Positions 18,239 through 26,581 of a DNA stretch of 64,000 nt are shown piece after piece (the first letter of the stretch is position 1; each line of letters starts with the position of its first letter). Source of the DNA: an uncultured Dokdonia sp. (GTDB lineage Bacteria; Bacteroidota; Bacteroidia; Flavobacteriales; Flavobacteriaceae); contig NZ_CANLNH010000004.1 in assembly GCF_947492535.1 (NCBI RefSeq), positions 124,001 to 188,000 of the forward strand, given 5' to 3'. A program made the position numbers and the translations under genes. Under the pieces are notes generated by a model that was not told where the DNA came from, ran no database searches, and worked only from the letters and a program-made list of their open reading frames with translations.

Positions 18239-19450
18239 ATGCTAGAAACTGAACAAATAGAATATGAAAAATGTGTTCTCGTTGGGGTGACCACACGTCA
18301 TCAGAGTGAGGATAAAATGAATGAGTATCTGGATGAGCTTGAATTTCTTGCGTATACAGCAGGAGGTGAAGTGACTAAAAGATTTACGCAAAAGCTAGAT
18401 ATGCCTAATCCTAAAACATTTTTAGGAACAGGAAAGATGGAAGATGTCAAGGCATATGTAGAGCAACATGAGATAGGAACGGTCATTTTTGATGATGAGC
18501 TTTCTCCTGGCCAACAGCGTAATATAGAGCGATTATTAGCATGTAAAATTGTAGATCGCACCTATTTGATACTTGATATTTTTGCACAAAGAGCACAAAC
18601 GAGTTATGCTCGTACACAGGTAGAACTTGCGCAATACCAATACTTATTACCAAGGCTTACAGGCTTATGGACTCACTTAGAGCGTCAACGAGGAGGTATA
18701 GGAATGCGCGGGCCTGGAGAGACCGAAATTGAAACAGATAGACGTATTGTAAGAGATCGTATTACGCTTCTTAAAGGGAAGATGAAAGCGATCGATAAGC
18801 AAATGGCAACCCAGCGTGGGAATCGTGGAGCATTAGTGCGCGTGGCTTTGGTAGGATATACCAATGTAGGAAAGTCTACACTCATGAATACCTTAAGTAA
18901 AAGTGAAGTATTTGCAGAAAATAAGCTTTTTGCAACACTAGATACTACAGTGCGTAAAGTGGTGATTGGAAATTTGCCATTCTTACTTTCAGATACCGTA
19001 GGTTTTATACGCAAGCTACCCACACAACTGGTAGATTCTTTTAAGAGTACACTAGATGAAGTGCGAGAGGCTGACTTATTACTGCACGTCGTTGATATAT
19101 CACACCCTCAATTTGAAGATCATATCGCATCTGTAAATCAAATTTTAGACGAAATTAAAAGTGCAGATAAACCCGTTCTGATGGTGTTTAATAAAATAGA
19201 TGCGTATCAGCCAGAGGCGTATGATGAGGAAGATTTAATGATAGAGCGTACAGTCGCACATTACTCTCTAGATGAATGGAAACAAACTTGGATGGCTAGA
19301 ACCAATGGAGACTCTATTTTTATATCTGCATTAAATAAAGATAATTTTGAAACCTTTAGGAAGAAAGTATATGAACGTGTAAGGGAGATTCACGTGACGC
19401 GTTTTCCTTATAATAGTTTTCTATATCCAGAGTATGTAGAAGGGATATAA
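18239..19450 (+). CDS. hflX: GTPase HflX
   Basis: A 403-residue ribosome-associated GTPase of the HflX family, which splits or rescues stalled 70S ribosomes, especially under heat stress. The N-terminal HflX domain has VGVTTR and PKTFLGTGK. The middle segment (RLTGLWTHLERQRGGIGMRG, then GPGETEIETDRR) is the family glycine-rich linker. The G domain has the P-loop GYTNVGKSTLMN at about 206, DTVGFIRKLP (G3) and NKID (G4). Length is normal. It is divergent from the nuclease-family gene and is followed by a strong terminator, so it is probably a single-gene unit. The ATG sits 4 bases after a TAnnTTTG box. Confidence 0.97.
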   Translation: MLETEQIEYEKCVLVGVTTRHQSEDKMNEYLDELEFLAYTAGGEVTKRFTQKLDMPNPKTFLGTGKMEDVKAYVEQHEIGTVIFDDELSPGQQRNIERLLACKIVDRTYLILDIFAQRAQTSYARTQVELAQYQYLLPRLTGLWTHLERQRGGIGMRGPGETEIETDRRIVRDRITLLKGKMKAIDKQMATQRGNRGALVRVALVGYTNVGKSTLMNTLSKSEVFAENKLFATLDTTVRKVVIGNLPFLLSDTVGFIRKLPTQLVDSFKSTLDEVREADLLLHVVDISHPQFEDHIASVNQILDEIKSADKPVLMVFNKIDAYQPEAYDEEDLMIERTVAHYSLDEWKQTWMARTNGDSIFISALNKDNFETFRKKVYERVREIHVTRFPYNSFLYPEYVEGI

Positions 19451-19470
19451 TAACGATCTCATTATAAGAT

Positions 19471-19505
19471 AAAAAAATGCAAGTCTAGTAGGCTTGCATT
19501 TTTTT
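19471..19505 (+). terminator. Terminator of hflX
   Basis: 13-bp stem (aaaaaaatgcaag against cttgcattttttt) with a 9-base loop, 20 bases after the stop codon. Confidence 0.9.
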
Positions 19506-19559
19506 GTAACACTTTTTAAAAAATCTTTACTTATTATTGTGTAACTAACCATCACATAT

Positions 19560-20903
19560 ATGCATCCTAAACACGAAGATTCTAAGTTTAAAAAATGGCT
19601 TGACATTTTACAACAGGAAAGTTGGCAATTAGAACTCATTATTTCTGGAGTTGCTATTTTAGGCTTATTTCAAGCTTTTGAGCCTATTATTAAGATTACC
19701 AATTCGGTTGCTGCAAAAACAATAGGAAATTCAGCACTTAGCGCTATTTCTGGGATAGGCTTTGCGGCAATTATTATATGTCTTTTGTCTTTAACGATCT
19801 GTTTGATCATTCATGTTATTTTGCGAGGGCTTTGGATTGGAGCTGTAGGATTGCGTTATTTTTCTGGAGATATAGATTATGAGGTGCTTAATTATACAGA
19901 TAAGTTTAAAAACTATCTCCAAAAGCGTATAGGGTCTTTTGATAAATACATTGCAAAACTAGAAGATTATTGTAGTATCATTTTTGCGTTATCTTTTTTA
20001 TTAGTTTTTTTCTTCCTCTCTTTCTTTATAACTATTGGCGTCGTAGCAGCATTAGTGGCTATTATTGATGGCCTATTTGGAACTAGTGAAATAGGAGAAG
20101 TTATAGGTACTATCATATTAGTATTTATGTTTATTGCTATTTTCTTGACTGCTTTTGATTTTTTTACACAAGGCTTTTTGAAAAAGAAAAAATGGATTGG
20201 GGTTATATACTTTCCTATATATAGGTTAATGAGCCGTATTACATTTTCATTTCTATATAGACCATTGCTATATAATTTATTAGATAATAAACTCGGGAAA
20301 CGTATTCTAGCAGTATTATTACCTGTTTTTATAGGAGGGCTTTTATTATTTTCTGTAAATATAAGGGAGTCTAATTTTCATATAGATAGATGGGCAAACA
20401 GAGCAGAGTATGCTAGAGCTATAAATTATGATGATGAAATCGTTGATAGAGAAAGTGCATTTGTGAGAGGTGCTGCTATTCCCTCTAAGATTATGAAGGA
20501 ATCTGCATTGCCTATTTTTATAAAGCATAGGATTGCTATAGAGGATGTTATTTACAAAATAGATAGTACGTTAGTACCTGAAAACGATGAGCGTGGGTAT
20601 GAATCTGGGGGTGTTAATTTCCAGTTTAATATTGAAGATGATAGTACGGCATACCCTAAGTTTAAGAAATATATACGCTTATTAGAAGAGGTAATTACAA
20701 TTAAATTGGATGATACCATTATGCCTACTAGTTATATTATGTCACATAACCTTAAGAATCAAAGGGGGTATGAAACGGTTTTAGATTTAAAAGATGTTTC
20801 TCGAGGTATGCACACGTTGCATATCACCAGAAAAGACCAAAGAAATGATTCTATTATTACAAGAGACGTTGCTAGGATTCCTTTTTGGTATTATCCTGAT
20901 TAA
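19560..20903 (+). CDS. Multi-pass membrane protein of unknown function
   Basis: I do not recognise a named family. The 447 residues begin with a short charged segment (KHEDSKFKKWLDILQQESWQ). About seven hydrophobic segments fall within residues 20-270, for example LELIISGVAILGLFQAF, AAIIICLLSLTICLIIHVIL, LSFLLVFFFLSFFITIGVVA and ILAVLLPVFIGGLLLF. A soluble C-terminal part of about 180 residues follows, rich in charged residues, probably periplasmic. The gene stands alone between the hflX terminator and another hairpin. A transport or sensing role would be guesswork. Confidence 0.75.
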   Translation: MHPKHEDSKFKKWLDILQQESWQLELIISGVAILGLFQAFEPIIKITNSVAAKTIGNSALSAISGIGFAAIIICLLSLTICLIIHVILRGLWIGAVGLRYFSGDIDYEVLNYTDKFKNYLQKRIGSFDKYIAKLEDYCSIIFALSFLLVFFFLSFFITIGVVAALVAIIDGLFGTSEIGEVIGTIILVFMFIAIFLTAFDFFTQGFLKKKKWIGVIYFPIYRLMSRITFSFLYRPLLYNLLDNKLGKRILAVLLPVFIGGLLLFSVNIRESNFHIDRWANRAEYARAINYDDEIVDRESAFVRGAAIPSKIMKESALPIFIKHRIAIEDVIYKIDSTLVPENDERGYESGGVNFQFNIEDDSTAYPKFKKYIRLLEEVITIKLDDTIMPTSYIMSHNLKNQRGYETVLDLKDVSRGMHTLHITRKDQRNDSIITRDVARIPFWYYPD

Positions 20904-20920
20904 ATAGGGGTACTTGGTAC

Positions 20921-20934
20921 GCTTTCGCGAAAGC
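20921..20934. repeat. TTTCGCGAAA palindrome, copy 3 (intergenic)
   Basis: Core at 20923-20932, between the stop of the membrane-protein gene and the hairpin at 20942. Confidence 0.9.
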
Positions 20935-20941
20935 ATAAAAA

Positions 20942-20964
20942 AACCCACTCAAGACGAGTGGGTT
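20942..20964. terminator. Terminator between convergent genes
   Basis: 9-bp stem (aacccactc against gagtgggtt) with loop aagac. A-rich on its left side and T-containing on its right, it could serve both the plus-strand membrane gene (stop 20903) and the minus-strand DUF3078 gene (stop 20989). Confidence 0.75.
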
Positions 20965-20988
20965 CTTATATTCTAATTAATTCTTTAA

Positions 20989-21936
20989 TTAAAATGCATA
21001 GCTTAATCCAAATGTCCAATAACTTTGTATTTCGTCATCTACATTATCGTCACTTAACTCAAAAGGAGTTGCCATAGGCATTGCAGCAAGTAGTTGATTG
21101 TTTACAAAGTTTACAGTTTCTTGTCTGTTTCCTCTTAAACCAAAATCAAATCCAACTCCAATTTTCTTCCATAGTGTATAACCAAAAGAATTGGTCCAAG
21201 TCCAGTTTGATAAATCACTAGATTCATAACTTTGAAATGCAGAAAGATTAGATTTAAAATTAATCGCTCCTATTTTACGTGTATAGTCAACTAAGATTTT
21301 TGCTCCTAAAGAAGACTCAAAAACAGTATCACCACTACTAAATACAAAGTTGTAGTTTAAAGGATGCACAACCACTACTAAATTTGGTATAGGAGTCCAT
21401 GTACCCCCAACCCCAAGATCTAAATATCCAGGATCATTGAAATTGTCTAGTATCGTTGTTCTATACTCTGCAAGTCCAGAAATTGCAAAGTTCTTAGTTA
21501 TATTTCTACCATATAAAGAAGAGATGTTAAATACATCTGTTCCAGCTCTAAAGCTATCATCATCTTCAGGGTCGTCTTTATCATCAAATTTTACCCATCC
21601 TAAATTGATGTTTGCAGCGTTACGCCAGAAGAATTTTTCTTGTGTAAGATTTGCAAAACCATTTACAGTAAATGCAATATTTCCAGAAGATACATTAGGT
21701 GTTCCTTGAGAGAACCAATCACTAAACTGAGAAATACTTCCTCCTATAGTTCCGAAAGCTCCTTTTTTCCATCCAGGTAATGCATCTATTTGAGCTTGTA
21801 ATGCATCTACTTCTCCTTGAAGTTTTGCGATTTCAGCTTTTTTAGGGGCTTGTTGTTCTTTTAATTCTTCTTCTGTTTGTGCAGATAGATTGAATGTCAA
21901 GAGTATAGTTGCCGCTAATGCTATGATTTTTTTCAT
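20989..21936 (-). CDS. DUF3078 outer-membrane protein
   Basis: A 315-residue protein with a signal peptide ending NLSAQ. A coiled-coil segment follows (EEELKEQQAPKKAEIAKLQG) through about residue 55, then a beta-strand-rich barrel-like region (WKKGAFGTIGGSISQFSDWF; FAISGLAEYRTTILDNFNDP; WTNSFGYTLWKKIGVGFDFG) ending in SYAF. This matches DUF3078 proteins, thought to be outer-membrane proteins of Bacteroidota, often found next to the suf cluster as here. A TAnnTTTG box lies about 30 bases before the start, so it can be transcribed apart from the suf operon. Function unknown. Confidence 0.85.
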   Translation of the reverse strand: MKKIIALAATILLTFNLSAQTEEELKEQQAPKKAEIAKLQGEVDALQAQIDALPGWKKGAFGTIGGSISQFSDWFSQGTPNVSSGNIAFTVNGFANLTQEKFFWRNAANINLGWVKFDDKDDPEDDDSFRAGTDVFNISSLYGRNITKNFAISGLAEYRTTILDNFNDPGYLDLGVGGTWTPIPNLVVVVHPLNYNFVFSSGDTVFESSLGAKILVDYTRKIGAINFKSNLSAFQSYESSDLSNWTWTNSFGYTLWKKIGVGFDFGLRGNRQETVNFVNNQLLAAMPMATPFELSDDNVDDEIQSYWTFGLSYAF

Positions 21937-21965
21937 AAGTAAATTGGGTTTGTTAATTACTACTG

Positions 21966-21973
21966 CAAATATA
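21966..21973 (-). promoter_or_regulatory. -7 box (TATATTTG) of the DUF3078 gene
   Basis: Reads CAAATATA on the plus strand and ends 29 bases before the ATG. No convincing -33 element, so only a moderate call. Confidence 0.45.
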
Positions 21974-22102
21974 GAACATCCTTGAAAAATGCACTTTTAG
22001 ACACTGTAAAGCCTATTAATGTGTATTACGACGATAATAATAGTCTTTTTGTCGATTTGTTTTTTGATAATATGATTTTATGAGTAGCTAGGATTGCGAC
22101 TT

Positions 22103-22216
22103 CTAATCAAAAGAAGAATATTTTAGACTTAACTCTAAAACTTCTCGTACCTGAAGGCCACTAATCGCATTTTCATCATATGCTGGTTTTGCATACAAAA
22201 CCTTAATCTTTAACAA
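22103..22216 (-). pseudogene. Possible C-terminal gene fragment (37 codons)
   Basis: Within the gap between DUF2480 and DUF3078 the minus strand has an open frame without an ATG, with an in-frame stop just upstream. Its peptide looks protein-like (LYAKPAYDENAISGLQVREV, ending LKYSSFD). The composition resembles the tail of a real enzyme rather than random AT-rich DNA. It could be the remnant of a lost gene. I cannot name the parent family. Confidence 0.3.
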
Positions 22217-22255
22217 TGATAAGTCTTAGATTAGTGATGAGTTTTGTAGACCAAT

Positions 22256-22759
22256 TTATTTTTTCTTATATAATGGAACTGATGAGCAGGCTTCACCAAA
22301 GAGTAAACTTTTTACAACAGGTTGTAATTTTTCTATGAGTAATAGGTATGCATTTTCAGGAACAGGTTTGTTTGTGCATCCTTTTACAATGACGGGACTA
22401 TTTAGATAAGGAGTTGTGTCTAATGTTGAAATTGCTTCTGTAAATAGAATTGTTTCTAGTGTTTCTTGAGAACCTGTAATGGTTTTTTTTGCAATACCTT
22501 GTAATTGTGTGGCGACAAGCATATATGCCCAAGCAGGAATAATGGCATCGGTACTACAATGCAATGAAACATAGGCATCTTGATATTGTGTCCAATTATG
22601 GTTGGATACGCTTTCGCGAAAGCGTTTTTCTCGTAATATAAAACCTTCTTCTAGCCATTGTGAAATATCTACACGCTTACGATCGCCCGAAGCATATAAC
22701 TCTTCAAGATCAAATGTGATCAGTTTACTATTTGCTACTCTATTTATGATTTCATCCAT
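22256..22759 (-). CDS. DUF2480 family protein
   Basis: A 167-residue cytoplasmic protein starting MDEIINRVANSKLITFDLEE, with WLEEGFILREKRFRE, HCSTDAIIPAWAYMLVATQL and VIVKGCTNKPVPENAYLLLI. This pattern matches DUF2480, a Bacteroidota family of unknown function that regularly sits at the end of the suf cluster. The Cys in VKGCTNK and CS in EACSSVP could contact metal or sulfur, but this is speculation. The RFRES segment is encoded by a TTTCGCGAAA palindrome. The gene begins 44 bases beyond a 147-bp tandem array that separates it from the sufT-like gene. Confidence 0.88.
   Translation of the reverse strand: MDEIINRVANSKLITFDLEELYASGDRKRVDISQWLEEGFILREKRFRESVSNHNWTQYQDAYVSLHCSTDAIIPAWAYMLVATQLQGIAKKTITGSQETLETILFTEAISTLDTTPYLNSPVIVKGCTNKPVPENAYLLLIEKLQPVVKSLLFGEACSSVPLYKKK
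22609..22624. repeat. TTTCGCGAAA palindrome, copy 4 (in DUF2480 gene)
   Basis: Core at 22612-22621. Read in a second frame, it encodes RFRES within DUF2480. Confidence 0.9.
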
Positions 22760-22802
22760 GGTTTCTTAGATGTTTTTATGCCATCTTTACTTAGTATTTT
22801 AT

Positions 22803-23402
22803 TTCTTCACTCATTTGCATTTGTGTGAAACGGAAAGTTCACTATATTTTGTAAAGGAAAAAATTACAAAATCTATTGAACAACCACCAAACTCCTTTTA
22901 AGATAGTGATTGATAAGTGTGCTTATAACATTCCCAATTCTAACTTCGCTTCTTCACTCATTTGCATTTGTGTGAAACGGAAAGTTCATTATATTTTGTA
23001 AGGAAAAATTACAAAATCTACTGAACAACCACCAAACTTCTTTTAAGATAGTGATTGATAAGTGTGCTTATAACATCCCTAATTCTAACTTCGCTTCTTC
23101 ACTCATTTGCATTTGTGTGAAACGGAAAGTTCACTATATTTTGTAAATGAAAAAATTACAAAATCTACTGAACAACCACCAAACTCCTTTTTAGATAGTG
23201 ATTGATGAGTATGTTTATAACATTCCCAATTCTAACTTCGCTTCTTCACTCATTTGCATTTGTGTGAAACGGAAAGTTCACTATATTTTGTAAAGGAAAA
23301 AATTACAAAATCTACTGAACAACCACCAAACTCCTTTTAAGATAGTGATTGATAAGTGTGCTTATAACATCCCTAATTCTAATTTCGCTTCTTCACTCAT
23401 CA
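22803..23402 (-). repeat. Tandem array of four 145-147-bp units copying the 3' end of the sufT-like gene
   Basis: Units start at 22803, 22950, 23095 and 23242; a partial fifth (23389-23402) lies inside the gene. Neighbouring copies differ at only a few positions, plus a 2-base deletion in the second. Each unit contains, on the minus strand, the gene's last codons (MSEEAKLELGML and stop) after MQ, then about 100 bases of trailer. The trailer includes a hairpin ATTTTGTAA...TTACAAAAT. In the unit farthest from the gene the tail is interrupted (MQMSEEIKY and stop). There are no spacers, so it is not CRISPR. Confidence 0.93.
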
Positions 23403-23688
23403 GGTCTTGAGACCAAGGAGGGTCGAAGGTGATTTCAACTTCACAATCATTTACTCCTTTGATTGATTTTATTTTTTCTTCTACTTCCAGAGGTAGTGTT
23501 TCAGCTACGGGACAATTAGGTGTCGTTAATGTCATTAACACCTTTGTGTCATAGTCTTCATTTACAAAAACATCGTAAATCAATCCGAGCTCATAAATGT
23601 CTACAGGAATCTCTGGATCGTATATTGTCTTGATCACGCGAACTATTTTTTCGCCTAACTCTTCTGTGTTTATTGTTGTATCGCTCAT
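23362..23688 (-). CDS. SufT-like DUF59 (MIP18) iron-sulfur maturation protein
   Basis: The protein is 108 residues from the ATG at 23688. A longer frame to 23724 would add residues read from a dispersed intergenic repeat, so I prefer the internal start. The domain shows IYDPEIPVDIYELGLIYDVF, TTPNCPVAETLP with the conserved Cys59, and FDPPWSQDLMSEEAKLELG. DUF59/SufT proteins help deliver Fe-S clusters to targets. It lies downstream of sufE in the suf operon. Its last 13 codons are repeated in the tandem array just downstream, so recombination there would leave the encoded protein unchanged. Confidence 0.9.
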   Translation of the reverse strand: MSDTTINTEELGEKIVRVIKTIYDPEIPVDIYELGLIYDVFVNEDYDTKVLMTLTTPNCPVAETLPLEVEEKIKSIKGVNDCEVEITFDPPWSQDLMSEEAKLELGML

Positions 23689-23699
23689 ATTTATTTCTC

Positions 23700-23791
23700 G
23701 CGAAGGCAGGAATCTTTCCCACAATCGACTTTTTTTATTCCCACGAAGGTGAGAATCTTATGATTATTATTTCAAAATAGGAATCTCACCT
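23700..23791. repeat. Dispersed-type inverted repeat (CGAAGG...GAATCTT)
   Basis: The sufE-sufT gap holds two similar segments (23701-23717 and 23744-23760, each CGAAGG-x-AGGAATCTT or variant). An inverted partner lies at 23779-23791 (aggaatctcacct against aggtgagaatctt). This looks like an intergenic repeat element able to fold in the RNA; whether it recurs elsewhere in the genome cannot be seen here. Confidence 0.55.
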
Positions 23792-23826
23792 AAATTATCA
23801 CGAGTATTATTTTTTTGTATATAACG

Positions 23827-24252
23827 TTAATTAAGCTGCGTTTGATATGCTATTGCATATAACTTTAATTGTTTAATCATACTTACAAGACCATTAGCTC
23901 GTGTGGGAGATAAATGCTCTTTAAGCCCTATCTCATCTATAAATGCAGTATCGGCATCTATAATATCTTGAGGTGCTTGTCCAGAAAACGCTCTGATTAA
24001 AATAGCAATAATCCCTTTAGTAATAATGGCATCACTATCTGCTGTAAAATGTATAGTTCCATCTTCCATATCGGCATGTACCCAAACTTTACTTTGGCAC
24101 CCTTTAATAATATAATCGTCTGTTTTATATTGCTCGTCAATAAGCGGTAACGATTTTCCTAGATCAATCATATACTCATAACGTTGCATCCAGTCGTCAA
24201 ACATAGAAAACTCGTCTATGATCTCTTCTTGTATTTCTTTTATTGCTGCCAT
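23827..24252 (-). CDS. sufE: SufE sulfurtransferase
   Basis: A 141-residue protein that accepts persulfide sulfur from SufS and passes it to the SufBCD scaffold. The motif IIKGCQSKVWV carries the acceptor Cys52. The helical N-terminus (EIIDEFSMFDDWMQRYEYMI) and LKEHLSPTRANGLVSMI are typical. It lies 2 bases after the META-domain gene and 138 bases before the sufT-like gene, in the suf operon. Length is normal and all hallmarks are present. Confidence 0.95.
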   Translation of the reverse strand: MAAIKEIQEEIIDEFSMFDDWMQRYEYMIDLGKSLPLIDEQYKTDDYIIKGCQSKVWVHADMEDGTIHFTADSDAIITKGIIAILIRAFSGQAPQDIIDADTAFIDEIGLKEHLSPTRANGLVSMIKQLKLYAIAYQTQLN

Positions 24253-24254
24253 AA

Positions 24255-24686
24255 TTAAAATATAAAACGTGTTGCTTTTAAAACTTCTTTGCCGTCTTCA
24301 TATAGCACCAATGTATCTTCTTGGATGCTAAATTCTTTTGTAGTCGTAAAGATATTTAAAAACTGTCTTTCTTTGTTCATTACTACTTCGTCACAAAGTA
24401 TTCTCGTACCTATAGGTTGAGAAAATGTAACACTATTTTTGTTCTTTGTAAATCCAACACTATACGTATTACATCCTGAAAATCCCGAGATTTTTGATGT
24501 ACGATCATTAATTTTTACATTAAGATCATTCCCTTCTATTTCCTGACCATACAAGGTATTTACAATAAAAGTACCTGCAAAAATGGAGGTCTCATCTTGT
24601 ACACTTGTTTTTTGAGCAGTAGTGCATGAATAGGTCATGCTAAAGCCAATTAATAAGATATATAATCGTAACATCATTGTGAACAT
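24255..24686 (-). CDS. META/HslJ-domain lipoprotein
   Basis: A 143-residue protein with a hydrophobic N-terminus and Cys at about residue 21 (GFSMTYSC), compatible with lipidation. The rest matches the META domain (FSGCNTYSVGF; IGTRILCDEVVMNKERQFL). In HslJ and related proteins the domain is linked to surface or stress functions. It sits between the GNAT gene and sufE, with no known role in Fe-S assembly. A TAnnTTTG box ends 7 bases before the first ATG, so it and sufE may also be transcribed from an internal promoter. MFTMM offers three starts, and I kept the first. Confidence 0.75.
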   Translation of the reverse strand: MFTMMLRLYILLIGFSMTYSCTTAQKTSVQDETSIFAGTFIVNTLYGQEIEGNDLNVKINDRTSKISGFSGCNTYSVGFTKNKNSVTFSQPIGTRILCDEVVMNKERQFLNIFTTTKEFSIQEDTLVLYEDGKEVLKATRFIF

Positions 24687-24693
24687 ACTATGG

Positions 24694-24701
24694 CAAAGAT
24701 A
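24694..24701 (-). promoter_or_regulatory. -7 box (TATCTTTG) inside the suf operon
   Basis: CAAAGATA on the plus strand, 7 bases before the ATG of the META-domain gene. It would give a leaderless or very short leader transcript covering that gene, sufE and sufT. A -33 element is not clear. Confidence 0.45.
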
Positions 24702-24740
24702 GTGCCCAAATAGCCAACTGTCATCGTGACGGTATAGAAA

Positions 24741-25298
24741 TTATAGATGTTTATATAGATACCACATGGGTTTGTACATATCGTGTAATAATTCAAAGTC
24801 TAAATGCTGTAAGCCTCCTTTTATATATCCTAGACTATTATAGAAATTCATAGCCTGTGGGTGTTGATCCATAGCATCTAGCCAAATGAGCTGATGGCCG
24901 GTCTCTTGAGCACGTGTTTGCGCATACTGCATAAGGCGTCTCCCAATGCCTTTCCCTTGTATCGTTGTATCTAGATAAATGCGGTGTACTTTGAAACTTT
25001 GCCGATCAGGTTGTTCAGGATACGTGCAATTTTCTATTATTTTTAAGATGCCAATGGTCGTGTATTCTTTGTTGTATACGCTTTCGCGAAAGCGTACAAA
25101 GTAATAATACGATCCTTTTTCCTGAAGTTCTTTTTTAAGGTTTTCAAGAGTATATAAATTATTGATGTACCAATTCCCTTGATCCTGCCAGAAATGTTCA
25201 TAGGCAGGCGGATAGATGCGTTTCATTAGTTCGTACAGCGCTGGCTGATCTTCTAATGTGATAGGTTGCAATACTAATTGATCAGAAATAGTAATCAT
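24741..25298 (-). CDS. GNAT-family N-acetyltransferase
   Basis: A 185-residue single-domain GNAT protein. The acetyl-CoA loop is GKGIGRRLMQYAQTRAQETG, preceded by strand VHRIYLDTTIQ and followed by LIWLDAMDQHPQAMNFYNSL with GY, the usual C-terminal signature. The acceptor is unknown. It starts 11 bases after sufS and so reads as part of the suf transcript. The stretch VRFRESVYNKE is partly encoded by a TTTCGCGAAA palindrome. Confidence 0.9.
   Translation of the reverse strand: MITISDQLVLQPITLEDQPALYELMKRIYPPAYEHFWQDQGNWYINNLYTLENLKKELQEKGSYYYFVRFRESVYNKEYTTIGILKIIENCTYPEQPDRQSFKVHRIYLDTTIQGKGIGRRLMQYAQTRAQETGHQLIWLDAMDQHPQAMNFYNSLGYIKGGLQHLDFELLHDMYKPMWYLYKHL
25079..25094. repeat. TTTCGCGAAA palindrome, copy 5 (in GNAT gene)
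   Basis: Core at 25082-25091, extended on the left to TATACGC. Encodes RFRES, in the same frame as copy 4. Confidence 0.9.
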
Positions 25299-25309
25299 TA
25301 CTTAGGCAT

Positions 25310-26548
25310 TTACGAAAGCATCATCACAGCACGCTCCACACCTTTCACAAACGTATCGATCTCTTCCTTTGTGTTATAAAAGGAGAAAGAGGCTCTTACG
25401 GTACCAGGAATTTTAAAATAATCCATAATAGGTTGTGCGCAATGATGTCCTGTACGTACAGCAATCCCTAATTTGTCTAAGATAGTACCAATATCATACG
25501 GATGAATCGATCCAACATTAAAAGAAATAACAGCGGTTTTCTTTGAAGATTCTCCATAGATTTTAAGCCCTTCAATTTTAAGGAGTTTCTCTGTGGCATA
25601 TTGAAGTAATTCTTCTTCATAAGCAGCAATCACATCAAATCCTATCGCATTCATATAATCTAATCCAACACCGGTAGCAATACCACCACAAATATTTGGC
25701 GTTCCTGCTTCAAACTTGTGAGGCAAGCCAGCGTAGGTGGTTTTTTCAAAAGTGACTTGATCTATCATTTCACCACCACCTTGGTAAGGCGGTAACTTTT
25801 CTAATAAGGCTTCTTTTCCATATAGAATTCCAACACCTGTTGGGCCACAGATTTTATGAGCACTTGCTACATAAAAATCAGCGCCAAGAGCTTGTACATC
25901 TGGTTTGATGTGTGGGGTTGCTTGTGCACCATCTATCACCACAGCAGCGCCTACGTTATGTGCTTCGGCGATAATATGTTCTATAGGATTTACAGTTCCT
26001 AATGCGTTTGATACGTGATTTACAAATACCAATTTAAGGTTGGTTGAGATCGCTTTCGCGAAAGCGTCCATATCTAACTCCCCGCTTTGCGTCATAGGAA
26101 TCACTTTTAAGATAGCCCCTGTGCGTTCACAAAGCATTTGCCAAGGAACAATATTACTATGGTGTTCTAAAGCAGATACCAAGATTTCATCTCCTTTTTG
26201 AAGCAGTGCACTGTATCCATTTGCAATTAAGTTGATCGCATGTGTTGTTCCTGAAGTAAGGATAATTTCATGAGCTTTTGCAGCATTAAAATGTTTTTGA
26301 ATTTTAATACGTGCTTCTTCATAAGCATCAGTTGCTTCTTGCGAAAGCGCATGTACACCTCTATGAATATTTGCATTGTAATTAGAATAGTAATCTACAA
26401 TGGCATCAATGACTGCTTGAGGCGTTTGAGACGTAGCAGCATTATCAAAATAGATTAAAGGTTGTCCATTTACTTGTCTTGAAAGTATAGGAAAATCTTT
26501 TCGTATGTCTTGTACGTTAAACGTAGTATGTGATGTTGTTGCTGCCAT
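25310..26548 (-). CDS. sufS: Cysteine desulfurase SufS
   Basis: A 412-residue PLP enzyme (class V aminotransferase fold) that removes sulfur from cysteine to supply SufE and SufBCD. Visible are YFDNAATSQTP at the N-terminus, ILTSGTTHAINLIA, ALEHHSNIVPW, the PLP lysine in ASAHKICGPTG (about Lys232) and the catalytic loop RTGHHCAQP with Cys370. The start at 26548 (MAATTSHTTF) is preferred, since a longer frame to 26584 adds an unrelated KKK-rich leader. It lies between sufD and the GNAT gene. A 175-base leader with three hairpins separates it from sufD. The AFAKAIS segment contains a TTTCGCGAAA palindrome. Confidence 0.97.
   Translation of the reverse strand: MAATTSHTTFNVQDIRKDFPILSRQVNGQPLIYFDNAATSQTPQAVIDAIVDYYSNYNANIHRGVHALSQEATDAYEEARIKIQKHFNAAKAHEIILTSGTTHAINLIANGYSALLQKGDEILVSALEHHSNIVPWQMLCERTGAILKVIPMTQSGELDMDAFAKAISTNLKLVFVNHVSNALGTVNPIEHIIAEAHNVGAAVVIDGAQATPHIKPDVQALGADFYVASAHKICGPTGVGILYGKEALLEKLPPYQGGGEMIDQVTFEKTTYAGLPHKFEAGTPNICGGIATGVGLDYMNAIGFDVIAAYEEELLQYATEKLLKIEGLKIYGESSKKTAVISFNVGSIHPYDIGTILDKLGIAVRTGHHCAQPIMDYFKIPGTVRASFSFYNTKEEIDTFVKGVERAVMMLS
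26051..26066. repeat. TTTCGCGAAA palindrome, copy 6 (in sufS)
   Basis: Core at 26054-26063. Encodes AFAKA in SufS. Confidence 0.9.
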
Positions 26549-26581
26549 GTTCAGTCTCGCCTTCTTTTTATTAGTGAACCT

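Noticed and set aside
22803-23402. Repeat array as a CRISPR locus
   Set aside because: Units are 147 bp, contiguous and nearly identical throughout, with no unique spacers and no cas genes nearby.
23688-23724. Longer N-terminus of the sufT-like protein
   Set aside because: The extra codons (MWERFLPSREIN) come from the dispersed repeat upstream; the conserved domain and a good ATG begin at 23688.
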